NCBI RefSeq assembly: GCF_017635265.1
Contig: NZ_JAGBLU010000107.1
Location: forward strand, 1-49,773
From: Butyrivibrio sp.
GTDB lineage: Bacteria; Bacillota; Clostridia; Lachnospirales; Lachnospiraceae
Direction of reading: 5' to 3'
Length of the DNA: 49,773 nucleotides
A model generated the notes under the pieces. The model ran no database searches, was not told where the DNA came from, and saw nothing but the letters and a program-made list of their open reading frames with translations. Position 1 is the first letter of the stretch; the number at the start of each line of letters is the position of its first letter. The position numbers and the translations under genes were made by a program. This document shows positions 1 through 7,807 of the stretch, piece by piece.

Positions 1-1
1 A

Positions 2-385
2 GCCAGCAAGATAGCCAATGCATCCGTTGAAGAAGTCGCTGTTAAACTTCCCAAGTTTGAATCAGAGACGTCCTTTTCAGAGAACCAGCTCATCGATTTC
101 TGTGTAGCCCGTGGTGCAGAGCAGGCCTTCACTCAAGACGCAGACTTCTCACTCATGAGCGATGAGATGCAGCTCTTTATCTCTGACATTATACAGAAAA
201 CCAAGATCAAGGTCGATGAGAAAGGAATCGAAGCTGCCGCTGCCACAGCAGTCATAATGACTGAAGGTTGTGCCCTGGAAGAACCTGAAGTAAAAGAGTT
301 TATTGCAGATGAACCATTTAAGTACATGATCCTGACAGACAACGAGACTCCGGAACTCCTCTTCTACGGACAACTTGTTGAATAA
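2..385 (+). CDS. Serpin family protein, C-terminal part (5' end outside window)
   Basis: The frame is open from base 2 to a TAA at 383-385 and encodes the last ~127 residues of a serpin. Visible landmarks are the strand with VAVKLPKFE, the hinge of the reactive-centre loop EKGIEAAAATAV (around bases 218-253), and the C-terminal block FIADEPFKYMI followed by LLFYGQLVE, which matches the family ending PF.F.I....LF.G.V. The intact Ala-rich hinge suggests an inhibitory serpin that undergoes loop insertion. Counting from hinge Gly as P15 places P1-P1' near Gly-Cys, but this is uncertain. Serpins trap serine or cysteine proteases; a signal peptide, if any, lies upstream of the window. No dockerin or other domain follows the serpin fold at the C-terminus. 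Confidence 0.9.
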   Translation, partial: ASKIANASVEEVAVKLPKFESETSFSENQLIDFCVARGAEQAFTQDADFSLMSDEMQLFISDIIQKTKIKVDEKGIEAAAATAVIMTEGCALEEPEVKEFIADEPFKYMILTDNETPELLFYGQLVE

Positions 386-392
386 ACTAATA

Positions 393-420
393 AAGGCTGA
401 GCTTTTGATGGCTCAGCCTT
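393..420. terminator. Intrinsic terminator, probably bidirectional
   Basis: A perfect 10-bp inverted repeat (AAGGCTGAGC at 393-402 and GCTCAGCCTT at 411-420) with an 8-nt loop lies 7 bases after the serpin stop. The flank read leftward is richer in T. It separates the rightward serpin from the convergent leftward lipoprotein gene. The same 10-bp arms recur in the terminator at 26767-26790. Confidence 0.7.
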
Positions 421-450
421 CATTACGCACCTTTATAATTCCTATAATAA

Positions 451-1101
451 TCAAAGGTCTTCTGCTTCTTTGCCCTGCAGCCAGTCCATAGAACATAAGT
501 ATTCATAAAAAGTCCTGTATTCCGGAACCGGCCATTTCCCTTCTACATACTCAATCAGATCCGAATCGGCACTATACTCTTCATCGATGCACTTCCCATG
601 TAAATACAATGAAGCGCTACTATCTCCTGCCCAATAATCCCCGGTTTCAACATCAAAAACTAGTGTCTGATACTGTTCTCCTCCATCAGGAAGTCCATCC
701 GCCTCCACAAGGTCAAGCACAATAAAGTGGTAGTGTTCCAATAAAGCAGCTTGTTCTCTAAGTCCATCTAAGCTTTGACTCACGTTAAAAGTTACATAGT
801 TTGCACTGTTTCCTTTGACATTCTTATATGTCCGGTATATTGCTTCATAATTATCGTTATGTCTATAGAAATCATTCAGATCATATTTCATGTTGTGCCT
901 GAATATACTGGAATCAAAATACCACTCTTCCTCTTCTTCATCATATTTTTCTGCCAGTGATACAAATGAGCATTTATTTACTTTTGGACAATTAATCTGT
1001 TCATCTTCAGAAGCATTTGCTGATAGCGAGAAATTCTTTCCGCAGCCAAGTAATCCTATGCTAATACTCAATATAGTTATTGCAGACAATACCTTTTTCA
1101 T
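451..1101 (-). CDS. Lipoprotein of unknown function
   Basis: The protein of ~216 residues begins MKKVLSAITILSISIGLLGCG, a typical lipoprotein signal peptide with lipobox LLGC, so it should be exported and anchored to the outer face of the membrane. The start at 1101 is preferred over the in-frame ATG at 1116 because GGGGA lies about 9 bases upstream of it and the signal peptide then starts with MKK. The rest is acidic and rich in Tyr and Asp/Glu; I recognise no domain. It is the last gene of a leftward run starting at the GH31 gene. The upstream stop is only 17 bases away, so co-transcription is likely. Confidence 0.7.
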   Translation of the reverse strand: MKKVLSAITILSISIGLLGCGKNFSLSANASEDEQINCPKVNKCSFVSLAEKYDEEEEEWYFDSSIFRHNMKYDLNDFYRHNDNYEAIYRTYKNVKGNSANYVTFNVSQSLDGLREQAALLEHYHFIVLDLVEADGLPDGGEQYQTLVFDVETGDYWAGDSSASLYLHGKCIDEEYSADSDLIEYVEGKWPVPEYRTFYEYLCSMDWLQGKEAEDL

Positions 1102-1118
1102 TAAATAATTCCCCATCT

Positions 1119-1355
1119 TTATTCTTTATGACTTTTGTCTTTTAAAGACTCCCAAAAAATATTACCACTCAAATATCCAAAAGTCTCTTCGTCACAGAAT
1201 CTTTTGACTAGTTCTGAACGTAATTCCTCGTAAGAATCTTTATCGTATTGCTTGAAAGAAAGGTGTGAAAACAGTTTTGACTTAGTAAAATCTGATATGG
1301 AATCACAATTACTAATCAGGGCCTCCATAATCCTTGCAGTTTCATCACTGGCCAT
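1119..1355 (-). CDS. Small protein of unknown function (78 aa)
   Basis: This short soluble, charged, probably helical protein is not recognised. It starts inside the end of the preceding P-loop gene (11-base overlap). GGAG lies 7 bases before its ATG, suggesting translational coupling. Its position between a kinase-like gene and a lipoprotein gives no functional clue. It could be real or a remnant of a longer gene; the ribosome binding site and coupling favour a real gene. Confidence 0.5.
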   Translation of the reverse strand: MASDETARIMEALISNCDSISDFTKSKLFSHLSFKQYDKDSYEELRSELVKRFCDEETFGYLSGNIFWESLKDKSHKE

Positions 1356-1857
1356 TACAGTACTCCATGCTTATAAACGATTTAGCACTTTCCGATGTTA
1401 TGAATCTTTTATACTTAGAACTGTATGCAGAAAGGTATCCAATGATTTCTTTCCTATCTTTTTCATATTCAAATACCCACTTTATGCTGTATAAAAGAAA
1501 CTTTATTGTGGGCTTTGAATTATATTTTTCTTTTCCTGTTCTCTGTCTGATCCAGCGCCTTATTGTTCTTACTAATCTTTTATAGATTGGTATATCCAAC
1601 AGGATGATGTAATCACATTTCTCAAAACTCTCGCGTAACAGTTTCCTTGGAGAGCCTTCAACAATCCAGTCATCACTGTTTATGATCTCCTGAAAAAGCT
1701 GGTCTCGCTCTTTGTCATTACGTTTCTTATCACCATTGGGAGTTCGCTCCCAAACAATATTATCTTTTTGATAAAAAGGAACGTGATATGTCTCTGATAA
1801 ATTTCTTGCAAGAGTAGTCTTCCCGCTGGCAACAGATCCGATGATATCTAGCTTCAT
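1345..1857 (-). CDS. P-loop NTPase, adenylate kinase/FlaR-like
   Basis: The 170-residue protein begins with a beta strand and Walker A motif GSVASGKTT (residues 7-15), followed by DNIVWER, WIVEG and CDYIILLDIP. This is the pattern of small adenylate-kinase-like or DNA-topology-modulation (FlaR-like) P-loop proteins of 165-180 residues. These are presumed nucleotide or small-molecule kinases in the cytoplasm, and the substrate is unknown. Its ATG overlaps the upstream HD-hydrolase stop by four bases (ATGA), indicating an operon. Confidence 0.8.
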   Translation of the reverse strand: MKLDIIGSVASGKTTLARNLSETYHVPFYQKDNIVWERTPNGDKKRNDKERDQLFQEIINSDDWIVEGSPRKLLRESFEKCDYIILLDIPIYKRLVRTIRRWIRQRTGKEKYNSKPTIKFLLYSIKWVFEYEKDRKEIIGYLSAYSSKYKRFITSESAKSFISMEYCNGQ

Positions 1858-2426
1858 ACATTCTGTCCTTCGCTATCAATTTTATCTAACGTATCATCAA
1901 GAATTGCTTTTCTAAGATCTGTGAGCCACTCTGAAAAAGAAACCGTGTCAAATGCATATGTCTTATTAAGCTCATACTCATTTTCAGACCAGGTATCGAT
2001 TGGAGACTCATTATGCTGGATCAAAGCCTCAAGCTTATCCAACGACTTGTACAGCTTAGCTTCTTTCGTCTCCTGCGCATCCATTTCTTTATACAGAGCC
2101 GCTATATCATCCGATAATTCCTTGGGAAGAGACTTGACCCACTGATCCAGAAGATAATCTTCAACTTCCCTGTCAGCGTCAGTCTTAATGAATGTAGGAA
2201 TATCTCCCGTGAAGCATTCGCCAAGGTCGTGAATAAGACACATATCAACCACCTTATCGATATCAAGATCCTTAAACTCATGTCTTAAGAGAAATGCCAT
2301 GAGTGATATACGCCAGCTGTGCTCTGCAACGCTCTCTGTCCTGCGCTTCGTTGTTGTACAGTGACGAGGTGTGTCTTTTAACCTCTCAGCCACATGTAAA
2401 ATTTCCAAATACTCCCTTGCATTCAT
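1854..2426 (-). CDS. HD-domain hydrolase, YfbR/HDDC2-like
   Basis: The start at 2426 is chosen because GGAGGAG lies seven bases upstream and the protein then begins MNAREYLEILHVAERLKDTPRHC. This gives 190 residues. Metal-binding HD superfamily motifs are visible: the His in VAEHSWRISLMA and the doublet in CLIHDLGECFTGDIP. Relatives are 5'-deoxynucleotidases and similar phosphohydrolases acting in nucleotide turnover; the exact substrate cannot be told. It lies 55 bases downstream of the GH31 gene and overlaps the following P-loop gene by four bases, so the two are probably one transcript. Confidence 0.85.
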   Translation of the reverse strand: MNAREYLEILHVAERLKDTPRHCTTTKRRTESVAEHSWRISLMAFLLRHEFKDLDIDKVVDMCLIHDLGECFTGDIPTFIKTDADREVEDYLLDQWVKSLPKELSDDIAALYKEMDAQETKEAKLYKSLDKLEALIQHNESPIDTWSENEYELNKTYAFDTVSFSEWLTDLRKAILDDTLDKIDSEGQNV

Positions 2427-2481
2427 ATCTGCTCCTCCGCTTTTTTGATAAACACTAAAACTGAAATATAATCCTATATAA

Positions 2482-4440
2482 TCACCTGGAAATACCGTCA
2501 TCTGTAAACAGCTCATATGCGCTATTATCACAGTCATAACATTCATAACTGATGTTATTATAATCAATCTGTTCTGTTCTACCTGCAGGTACTGCAATGG
2601 GAAGCGCGTGGCCTTTTTTGATAAACACCAGCACTTCATTGAGGGCAGCATCAACATAGTGATGCCCCTTTGATATGATCTCAACATCATAATCGTTATA
2701 GCTTCTAAATCTGCACAGCTTCATGTCTTCGGGAAGGTACACATATCTGCCGTTAGCATTCTGTTTATATACAGGTGCAACCATAATGCTCTCTCCCACA
2801 AAAAGCTGGTCCTCTACTTCGTAAGCCATTTCATCATCCGGATAATCAAAACATAGAGGTCTGAACAGCATTTCGTCGTTATTTACTGCCTTCATGAACT
2901 CTGAATAAAGGTACGGAATCAGTGCGTATCTGAGCCTAAGAATGTTTTTAAAGCTCTCTTTGTCAGTAAATCTGTAGAATTCCTGTCTTCTGGTGCCATC
3001 TGCGGAATGATTTCTAAAAAGAGGCGTGAAAATACCAAATTCAGCCCATCTCATAAGCAGGTCTTCTGTGACATCAGCTCCAAAGCCGCCTATATCAGCG
3101 CCACTATAGATAAATCCACACATATTGAGCGCCGGCATCTGCTGAATATTAAGCAGTAAATGACTCCACCAGGATTTATTGTCGCCGCACCAAACGCCGC
3201 CATAGCGATGCATTCCTATATATGATGACCTAGAGAACATGAGAATTCTTTTATCTGGGGAAAGTCTCTCAAATGCCTCGCCCGCAGCTCTTGTCATATT
3301 ATAGCCAAATAAGTTGTGGACTTTGTCGTGGCGATATATCTTACCTTTATACTTGTGGTAAAATCTCCTGTAATCCTCTTCGTTGTTTGCAAGTCCCCCA
3401 ACTATATCCTGAAATTTAAAGAAGGATCTTATATCCAGATTTTTCCCCTCTAGCTCTTTTATCTGCTCAAAGACCTCTTTCAAATGGTCCTCGGTATAAA
3501 AAATAGCCGGTTCATTCATGTCATTCCAAAAGCCGTCGATTCCATAGTCCAAAAGAACTTTATATTTTTCGCCAAACCATTTTCTGGCATCCTCGTTAAG
3601 GAAGTCAGGGAAATGCACTTTTCCGGGCCAAACCGCAGCAACAAGGTTCTCTCCATTTTCTTTTTTGCAAAAGAAATTATTCTTTACCCCTTCTTCATAG
3701 ACGTCATATCCTTCTTCAATCTTCACTCCTGCGTCAATGATCGGGACAAGATGTATGTTTCTGTCAGCCATTTCCTTCACAAATGCACTAAAATCAGGAA
3801 ATCTCTCATCGCTGACCGTGAAATCCTTATAGCTTTCCATATAGTCGATGTCCAGGTACACGCTATCGATGGGAATATCCAGTTCATCGTACTTGTCAAC
3901 GACTTCCCTTACCTGGTCTTCATTCATGTAGCTCCATCTGCTTTGGCCAAATCCAAAAGCCCATCTTGGCGGAATGTAGCTCTTTCCTATTATGCCACGG
4001 AACTCTTTTACAATCTCAAGGATGCTCTCGTCTTCAATCAGGTAAACATAGGCATCGAAGTCCTCAAAGACAATGGAAAAAACATCCTTATCCGTATATC
4101 CTATATCAAAAGAGACCCTGCCCGGTGTATCAACATACATTCCAAAGCCCTTACCGTTCCCCCAGATAACAAAAAAATTCTGAGCGGCATAAAGAGATCT
4201 TTTGTCTTCTGTATGATTGGGATCATCTGAGCAATTGCTGACGTAGATATACCCTCTTTTATTTATTCCGCGCACAGTTTCACCAAGCCCGTAAACACGA
4301 TCTTTTGCGTCCACATTATATTTCAGTTCATTTTTCCCCTGAACTCTTTCAAAATATGGGATTTCTTTTTCTTCATTGGCAAAGGAAACTACCACTGAAT
4401 CTGTTTCTATGGGATTACCAATTTTATACTTTCTGACCAT
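2482..4440 (-). CDS. Glycoside hydrolase family 31 (alpha-glucosidase/xylosidase type)
   Basis: The 652-residue enzyme starts at ATG 4440, preceded by AGGAGGAG. It shows the GH31 core: YLDIDYM, the catalytic nucleophile region DGFWNDMNEP, and the acid/base region with WCGDNKSWW. It has no signal peptide, so it is expected to act in the cytoplasm on imported alpha-linked oligosaccharides (alpha-glucosides or alpha-xylosides; specificity not readable). The start codon overlaps the stop codon of a degraded sugar-permease remnant (TAATG), so the gene once sat in a carbohydrate uptake operon. HD and kinase-like genes follow downstream. Confidence 0.95.
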   Translation of the reverse strand: MVRKYKIGNPIETDSVVVSFANEEKEIPYFERVQGKNELKYNVDAKDRVYGLGETVRGINKRGYIYVSNCSDDPNHTEDKRSLYAAQNFFVIWGNGKGFGMYVDTPGRVSFDIGYTDKDVFSIVFEDFDAYVYLIEDESILEIVKEFRGIIGKSYIPPRWAFGFGQSRWSYMNEDQVREVVDKYDELDIPIDSVYLDIDYMESYKDFTVSDERFPDFSAFVKEMADRNIHLVPIIDAGVKIEEGYDVYEEGVKNNFFCKKENGENLVAAVWPGKVHFPDFLNEDARKWFGEKYKVLLDYGIDGFWNDMNEPAIFYTEDHLKEVFEQIKELEGKNLDIRSFFKFQDIVGGLANNEEDYRRFYHKYKGKIYRHDKVHNLFGYNMTRAAGEAFERLSPDKRILMFSRSSYIGMHRYGGVWCGDNKSWWSHLLLNIQQMPALNMCGFIYSGADIGGFGADVTEDLLMRWAEFGIFTPLFRNHSADGTRRQEFYRFTDKESFKNILRLRYALIPYLYSEFMKAVNNDEMLFRPLCFDYPDDEMAYEVEDQLFVGESIMVAPVYKQNANGRYVYLPEDMKLCRFRSYNDYDVEIISKGHHYVDAALNEVLVFIKKGHALPIAVPAGRTEQIDYNNISYECYDCDNSAYELFTDDGISR

Positions 4441-4514
4441 TATCCCTTTACTCCTCCTACTGTGATTCCCTGTTTCATCTGGGTTTGAGCGATTATATAT
4501 ACCACTATACAAAA
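4440..4514 (-). pseudogene. Remnant of MalG-like sugar ABC permease C-terminus
   Basis: Directly upstream of GH31, the minus strand reads in frame through VVYIIAQTQMKQGITVGGVKG and a stop. The ending Q..M.QGIT.GGVKG is the signature C-terminus of MalG-type carbohydrate ABC permeases. Upstream of roughly base 4514 the frame stays open but no longer resembles a permease, and a rightward gene begins at 4651. The rest of the permease and its partners have been lost, probably by deletion. Confidence 0.6.
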
Positions 4515-4544
4515 TTCAATTTTTTTCTGCAATTCATGATTGGA

Positions 4545-4552
4545 AACCGGTT
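4545..4552. promoter_or_regulatory. Candidate LacI-family operator (AACCGGTT)
   Basis: A perfect CG-centred palindrome AACCGGTT lies in the divergent GH31/peptide intergenic region and overlaps the first bases of the proposed -35 box at 4551. LacI/MalR-type repressors bind sites of this shape. No LacI-type regulator is encoded in this window, so the assignment is tentative. Confidence 0.3.
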
Positions 4553-4578
4553 GAGAAAAACAACAAATATGATATGAT
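4551..4578 (+). promoter_or_regulatory. Candidate promoter of the Nif11-like peptide gene
   Basis: TTGAGA (4551-4556) and TATGAT (4573-4578) are separated by 16 bases, giving a predicted start near 4585 and a ~65-nt leader. The leader carries an inverted repeat GGCAAAG/CTTTGCC (4589-4623) before the AGGAGG ribosome binding site. Confidence 0.4.
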
Positions 4579-4650
4579 TTATTTAACAGGCAAAGGCGTC
4601 GTTACATAAAGGCGTTCTTTGCCTCTTCTAATAATAGCAGGAGGTGCACT

Positions 4651-4932
4651 ATGGAGATTACAGAAAAACTAGACGCATTATTAGAAAAAGCCGGCAAAGA
4701 CAGTGTTCTCAAAGACAAACTTTTAGCTACAAGAAAGTCTCCCAACCCCATTGCCGACTTTTGCGATATTGCAAATGAATATGGTATTCAGATAAGCGTT
4801 ATGGACATAGTAAATCAGGGAGAAGAATTCTACGCAGAAATCAAGCGCAGCACCAATGGCGGCGGCGAAAACTCTCCTGATCTTGATTTTCAGAATGATG
4901 AGTATTCTATTTTTATGATGAGACTACAGTGA
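4651..4932 (+). CDS. Nif11-like leader peptide / RiPP precursor
   Basis: The 93-residue product has the Nif11-type leader pattern: an amphipathic LDALLEKAGKDSVLKDKLLA, then ADFCDIANEYGIQISVMDIVN. After a short charged stretch comes NGGG, resembling a double-glycine protease site, and a 24-residue tail ENSPDLDF...FMMRLQ. Proteins of this family are precursors of ribosomally made, post-translationally modified peptides exported by C39-peptidase ABC transporters. AGGAGG lies just upstream. No modifying enzyme is adjacent; a suitable C39 exporter lies at 33997-36171. The tail lacks Cys and is acidic, so a non-modified secreted peptide is also possible. Confidence 0.6.
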   Translation: MEITEKLDALLEKAGKDSVLKDKLLATRKSPNPIADFCDIANEYGIQISVMDIVNQGEEFYAEIKRSTNGGGENSPDLDFQNDEYSIFMMRLQ

Positions 4933-5052
4933 GGATATACAAGCTCTTCTCTGAACCATAAACTCACGAACATTTTTAGATTCCTCAAGATCCAGAGAGA
5001 ATCCTAATTTCTCTGCCACATACACTGAAAATATGATACGTAAATATTTCAT
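4924..5052 (-). CDS. Short ORF of unknown function (42 aa), possibly a gene remnant
   Basis: This leftward ORF begins shortly after the ABC ATPase stop and reads MKYLRIIF..., later AEKLGFSLDLEES. Its 3' end overlaps the convergent peptide gene by nine bases. Codon use looks coding-like, but GGAAG is ~15 bases from the ATG and I recognise no family. It may be the eroded end of a larger gene. Confidence 0.2.
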   Translation of the reverse strand: MKYLRIIFSVYVAEKLGFSLDLEESKNVREFMVQRRACISSL

Positions 5053-5063
5053 TCAAATTATCA

Positions 5064-6152
5064 TTATCTTCCGATGGTAAGCTTTAGCAGATTTGGATAA
5101 TCGCTGTTTTCCAGCCATTCATAACTGTTTTTTTCCGTTAATCCTTTCAAAATGGAGAGTCCGAGATCATCTCCTGTTGAAGTCATATCAAAACGAGGTC
5201 CATTATAACTGAATGCAAGTTCAGCAACCTCCGTCTGTTCTGAATATTCACATACCGTATGGATGCTTAAATCATTCATTCCTGATACAAGAATACGCAT
5301 AACCTCCTCAAACATGAGCGTAATATGTTTGGCCATCTTTGGAGCAATCTGATTTCTACTGCAATAAGCTGAAATCTCGCCTACTACGCTGAGAAAATTA
5401 TAATCACGACTATTAATATCAAGTTCCAACACCTTAAGTCTATGTATAAATCGCCGAGTATTCTCCCCCTTAGGATTATCAAATATCTGCTCCGGACTAC
5501 CATCTTCATATATTTTTCCTTCATCCATGAAAAATACACGGTTACAGATGCTCTTGGCAAAATGCATCTCATGAGTAACGATCAGCATAGTTTTGCCAGT
5601 TTGAGCCAGATCTCTGATAGCAGATTGCACCTCTCCCACCATTGTGGGATCAAGGGCACTAGTAGGTTCATCAAGCAAGATCACATCCGGATCCATTGCT
5701 AAAGCTCTAGCGATGGCCACGCGCTGTTTCTGTCCACCTGAAAGCTGATCAGGATAGTTTAATGCCTTTTCGCCAAGACCTACTTTTTTGAGCAGTTCCA
5801 TGCCTGTATCATATGCTTGCTGCCTTGATTTGCCCAGAAGATCCACGGGTGCCAGCATTACATTTTCTATTACTGTTTTATGATCAAACAGATTAAAGCT
5901 CTGAAACACCATCCCCATCTTCTGTCGAACCTTGTTAATATCAGTCTTGGGATCAGTGATTTCCATGTCATCCAACCAGATTCTTCCCTCGGTCGGTTTC
6001 TCTAATTGATTGATACAACGCAGCAGCGTACTTTTTCCAGTTCCCGATGGCCCAATGACAGATATGACGTCCCCGTCATGAATTTCAACGCTAACATCCT
6101 TAAGCGGAGTGACATCTTGATATGACTTTTTCAAGTGCTCTATTCTGATCAT
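5064..6152 (-). CDS. Polar amino-acid ABC transporter ATPase with C-terminal HATPase-like extension
   Basis: Residues 1 to ~243 form a GlnQ-type ABC ATPase: Walker A GPSGTGKST, Q-loop, signature LSGGQKQR, Walker B VILLDEPTSALD and the switch His in VTHEMHF. The family is normally ~240-250 residues; this protein continues for ~118 more. The extension contains ITLMFEEVMRIL and later DDLGLSILKGL, reminiscent of the N-box helix and G2 region of histidine-kinase/anti-sigma ATPases, but the conserved Asn is missing. It may be a regulatory domain. The ATG overlaps the stop of the upstream binding-protein/permease gene (TGATG), so the two form a complete importer. Confidence 0.85.
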   Translation of the reverse strand: MIRIEHLKKSYQDVTPLKDVSVEIHDGDVISVIGPSGTGKSTLLRCINQLEKPTEGRIWLDDMEITDPKTDINKVRQKMGMVFQSFNLFDHKTVIENVMLAPVDLLGKSRQQAYDTGMELLKKVGLGEKALNYPDQLSGGQKQRVAIARALAMDPDVILLDEPTSALDPTMVGEVQSAIRDLAQTGKTMLIVTHEMHFAKSICNRVFFMDEGKIYEDGSPEQIFDNPKGENTRRFIHRLKVLELDINSRDYNFLSVVGEISAYCSRNQIAPKMAKHITLMFEEVMRILVSGMNDLSIHTVCEYSEQTEVAELAFSYNGPRFDMTSTGDDLGLSILKGLTEKNSYEWLENSDYPNLLKLTIGR

Positions 6153-7708
6153 CAGTGCTTGATTCCCTTCAAAATCTCTGACTCTTTACGGCGTTTAGGA
6201 TTGATATTCACACTTATTCTCCCAACCCCAAAGCCAACTAGCGTTTCCAAAGCAAAATATATAACCGTAATAGCGATTAGTGGAAAAAATGCTTCATAAG
6301 TACGCCCTCGTACAATGTCTCCTATTTTTGTAAGATCCTGCACCGCAATGTAGCCCACTATTGCTGTCGACTTAATTAAACTAACAATTTCCCCCTTATA
6401 TGCAGGCAGAACAAAAGGCATTGCCTGTGGCAGGATAATCTTGTAGAAGGTTTGACGTTCTGAATATCCTAGTGCATATGCACCTTCATACTGTCCAATC
6501 CCAACTGCACCTACACCTGTCTTTAATAAACCGAAAACAGAAGCTCCAAATGTCAGAGTAAAGCCAATTATAGCCACTAATACACCATTAATGGCCACTG
6601 AACCAAATATTACGTAAAAAAGAATCATAAGCAGCACTACCATCGGCATGCCCTGTATCAACCACATAAAAAATTGTGTAATAATGTTGGCCACGGGATT
6701 ACCGTTTCGACATGACATAAATACCACAAAGCCAAGCGCTGTTCCAAACAGTACTGCAAATATCGTAATAAGCAAAGTCGTCATAATTCCTTTTTGAAAT
6801 AATTGCCAGCGATTTTCTCGTATAAAGGTCTTATTAAAGCTTTCAATGATACTATCCCAAAAAGAATCGTTATACTCGGCGTTTTCTTTGAGAATCATAG
6901 CAACAGTGCCCCCGGAAAAGTTAGGCTTTGAGAAAAGAACGCTTTCGGCACGTTCAGGTGTAATACTGATGCCGGCTAATGCAAAATCACATTTACTTGT
7001 CTGAATTGCTGGCAGTATCCCGTCAAAATTCATGTCTATGATGTCAAGACCGTACCCGCTGTATTCACAAAACATAGCGGCAAGCTCCATATCATATCCT
7101 ACCACCTTACCATCTCTCATATACTCAAATGGTGCATATCCCGATTCTGTCGCCAGTTTAAGAACACCTTTTTTTGCTTCCAGCCTGCTAATATCCGGCA
7201 TCGTCTTATCTGCCTCATTTTCACTGAACCACTTGACTGAAAGATCATCAAGGGTTCCTTCCGGAAGGTGCTCCAAAAATGCATTAAATTGATTCCTTAG
7301 CTGTTCTCCATCCCGAGTCTTTGGAAATATTGGTGCAAAATCATAACTATCAAGATACTCTGGCAAATACACAACATACTTGCTCTCACGTATCAATATT
7401 TGAGCCACAGCCTCATCAACAATAAAAGCATCAATCTTTTTACCTATGAGAGCCGCCAATAGATCGGCTTTACCATTGTAGTATTCCAAATGAGCTTCCG
7501 GCATTTTTTCACGTACAGCTGCATCGAAACTGGTGCCGGTCTGAATACCTATCCGCTTTCCGTTCAGATCTGATAAAGAATCAATCACATGGTCATTCTG
7601 CTCCGATGCCGTACATATAACCGATTCCTTCAATACTATCAGGATACCGACAAGAACAGCTGCCAATAAAAAGAGAATCGTTGACTTTCCAATAGTTTTT
7701 TTCTTCAT
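6152..7708 (-). CDS. Amino-acid ABC transporter: substrate-binding/permease fusion
   Basis: Start 7708 (ATG, AGGGAAG nine bases upstream) is preferred over a GTG at 7729. Residues ~11-27 form a signal anchor. Residues ~43-165 resemble the second lobe of an SBP_bac_3 binding protein (LNGKRIGIQTGTSFDAA...), ~182-275 resemble the first lobe (LKLATESGYAPFEY...), and ~300-518 are a HisM-type permease. The lobes are thus in reversed order relative to ordinary binding proteins. It is coupled to the ATPase gene downstream, giving a two-gene importer for a polar amino acid. Substrate is not readable. Confidence 0.85.
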   Translation of the reverse strand: MKKKTIGKSTILFLLAAVLVGILIVLKESVICTASEQNDHVIDSLSDLNGKRIGIQTGTSFDAAVREKMPEAHLEYYNGKADLLAALIGKKIDAFIVDEAVAQILIRESKYVVYLPEYLDSYDFAPIFPKTRDGEQLRNQFNAFLEHLPEGTLDDLSVKWFSENEADKTMPDISRLEAKKGVLKLATESGYAPFEYMRDGKVVGYDMELAAMFCEYSGYGLDIIDMNFDGILPAIQTSKCDFALAGISITPERAESVLFSKPNFSGGTVAMILKENAEYNDSFWDSIIESFNKTFIRENRWQLFQKGIMTTLLITIFAVLFGTALGFVVFMSCRNGNPVANIITQFFMWLIQGMPMVVLLMILFYVIFGSVAINGVLVAIIGFTLTFGASVFGLLKTGVGAVGIGQYEGAYALGYSERQTFYKIILPQAMPFVLPAYKGEIVSLIKSTAIVGYIAVQDLTKIGDIVRGRTYEAFFPLIAITVIYFALETLVGFGVGRISVNINPKRRKESEILKGIKH

Positions 7709-7807
7709 ACAAATTAACTTCCCTGGCACTCGCAGTCATCGTTATAGCGTGTTTCTATGTGCTATTAATTATACATCCCATAGCTAAAAAATCAAAGAAA
7801 CTGTGTT

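Noticed and set aside
1854-2690. Long start for the HD protein at 2690
   Set aside because: The extra N-terminus overlaps the GH31 gene in another frame; GGAGGAG and the HD family start support 2426.
3484-4230. 248-codon ORF on the plus strand
   Set aside because: It is the mirror of the GH31 gene, has no ribosome site and no recognisable domain; the opposite frame carries clear GH31 motifs.
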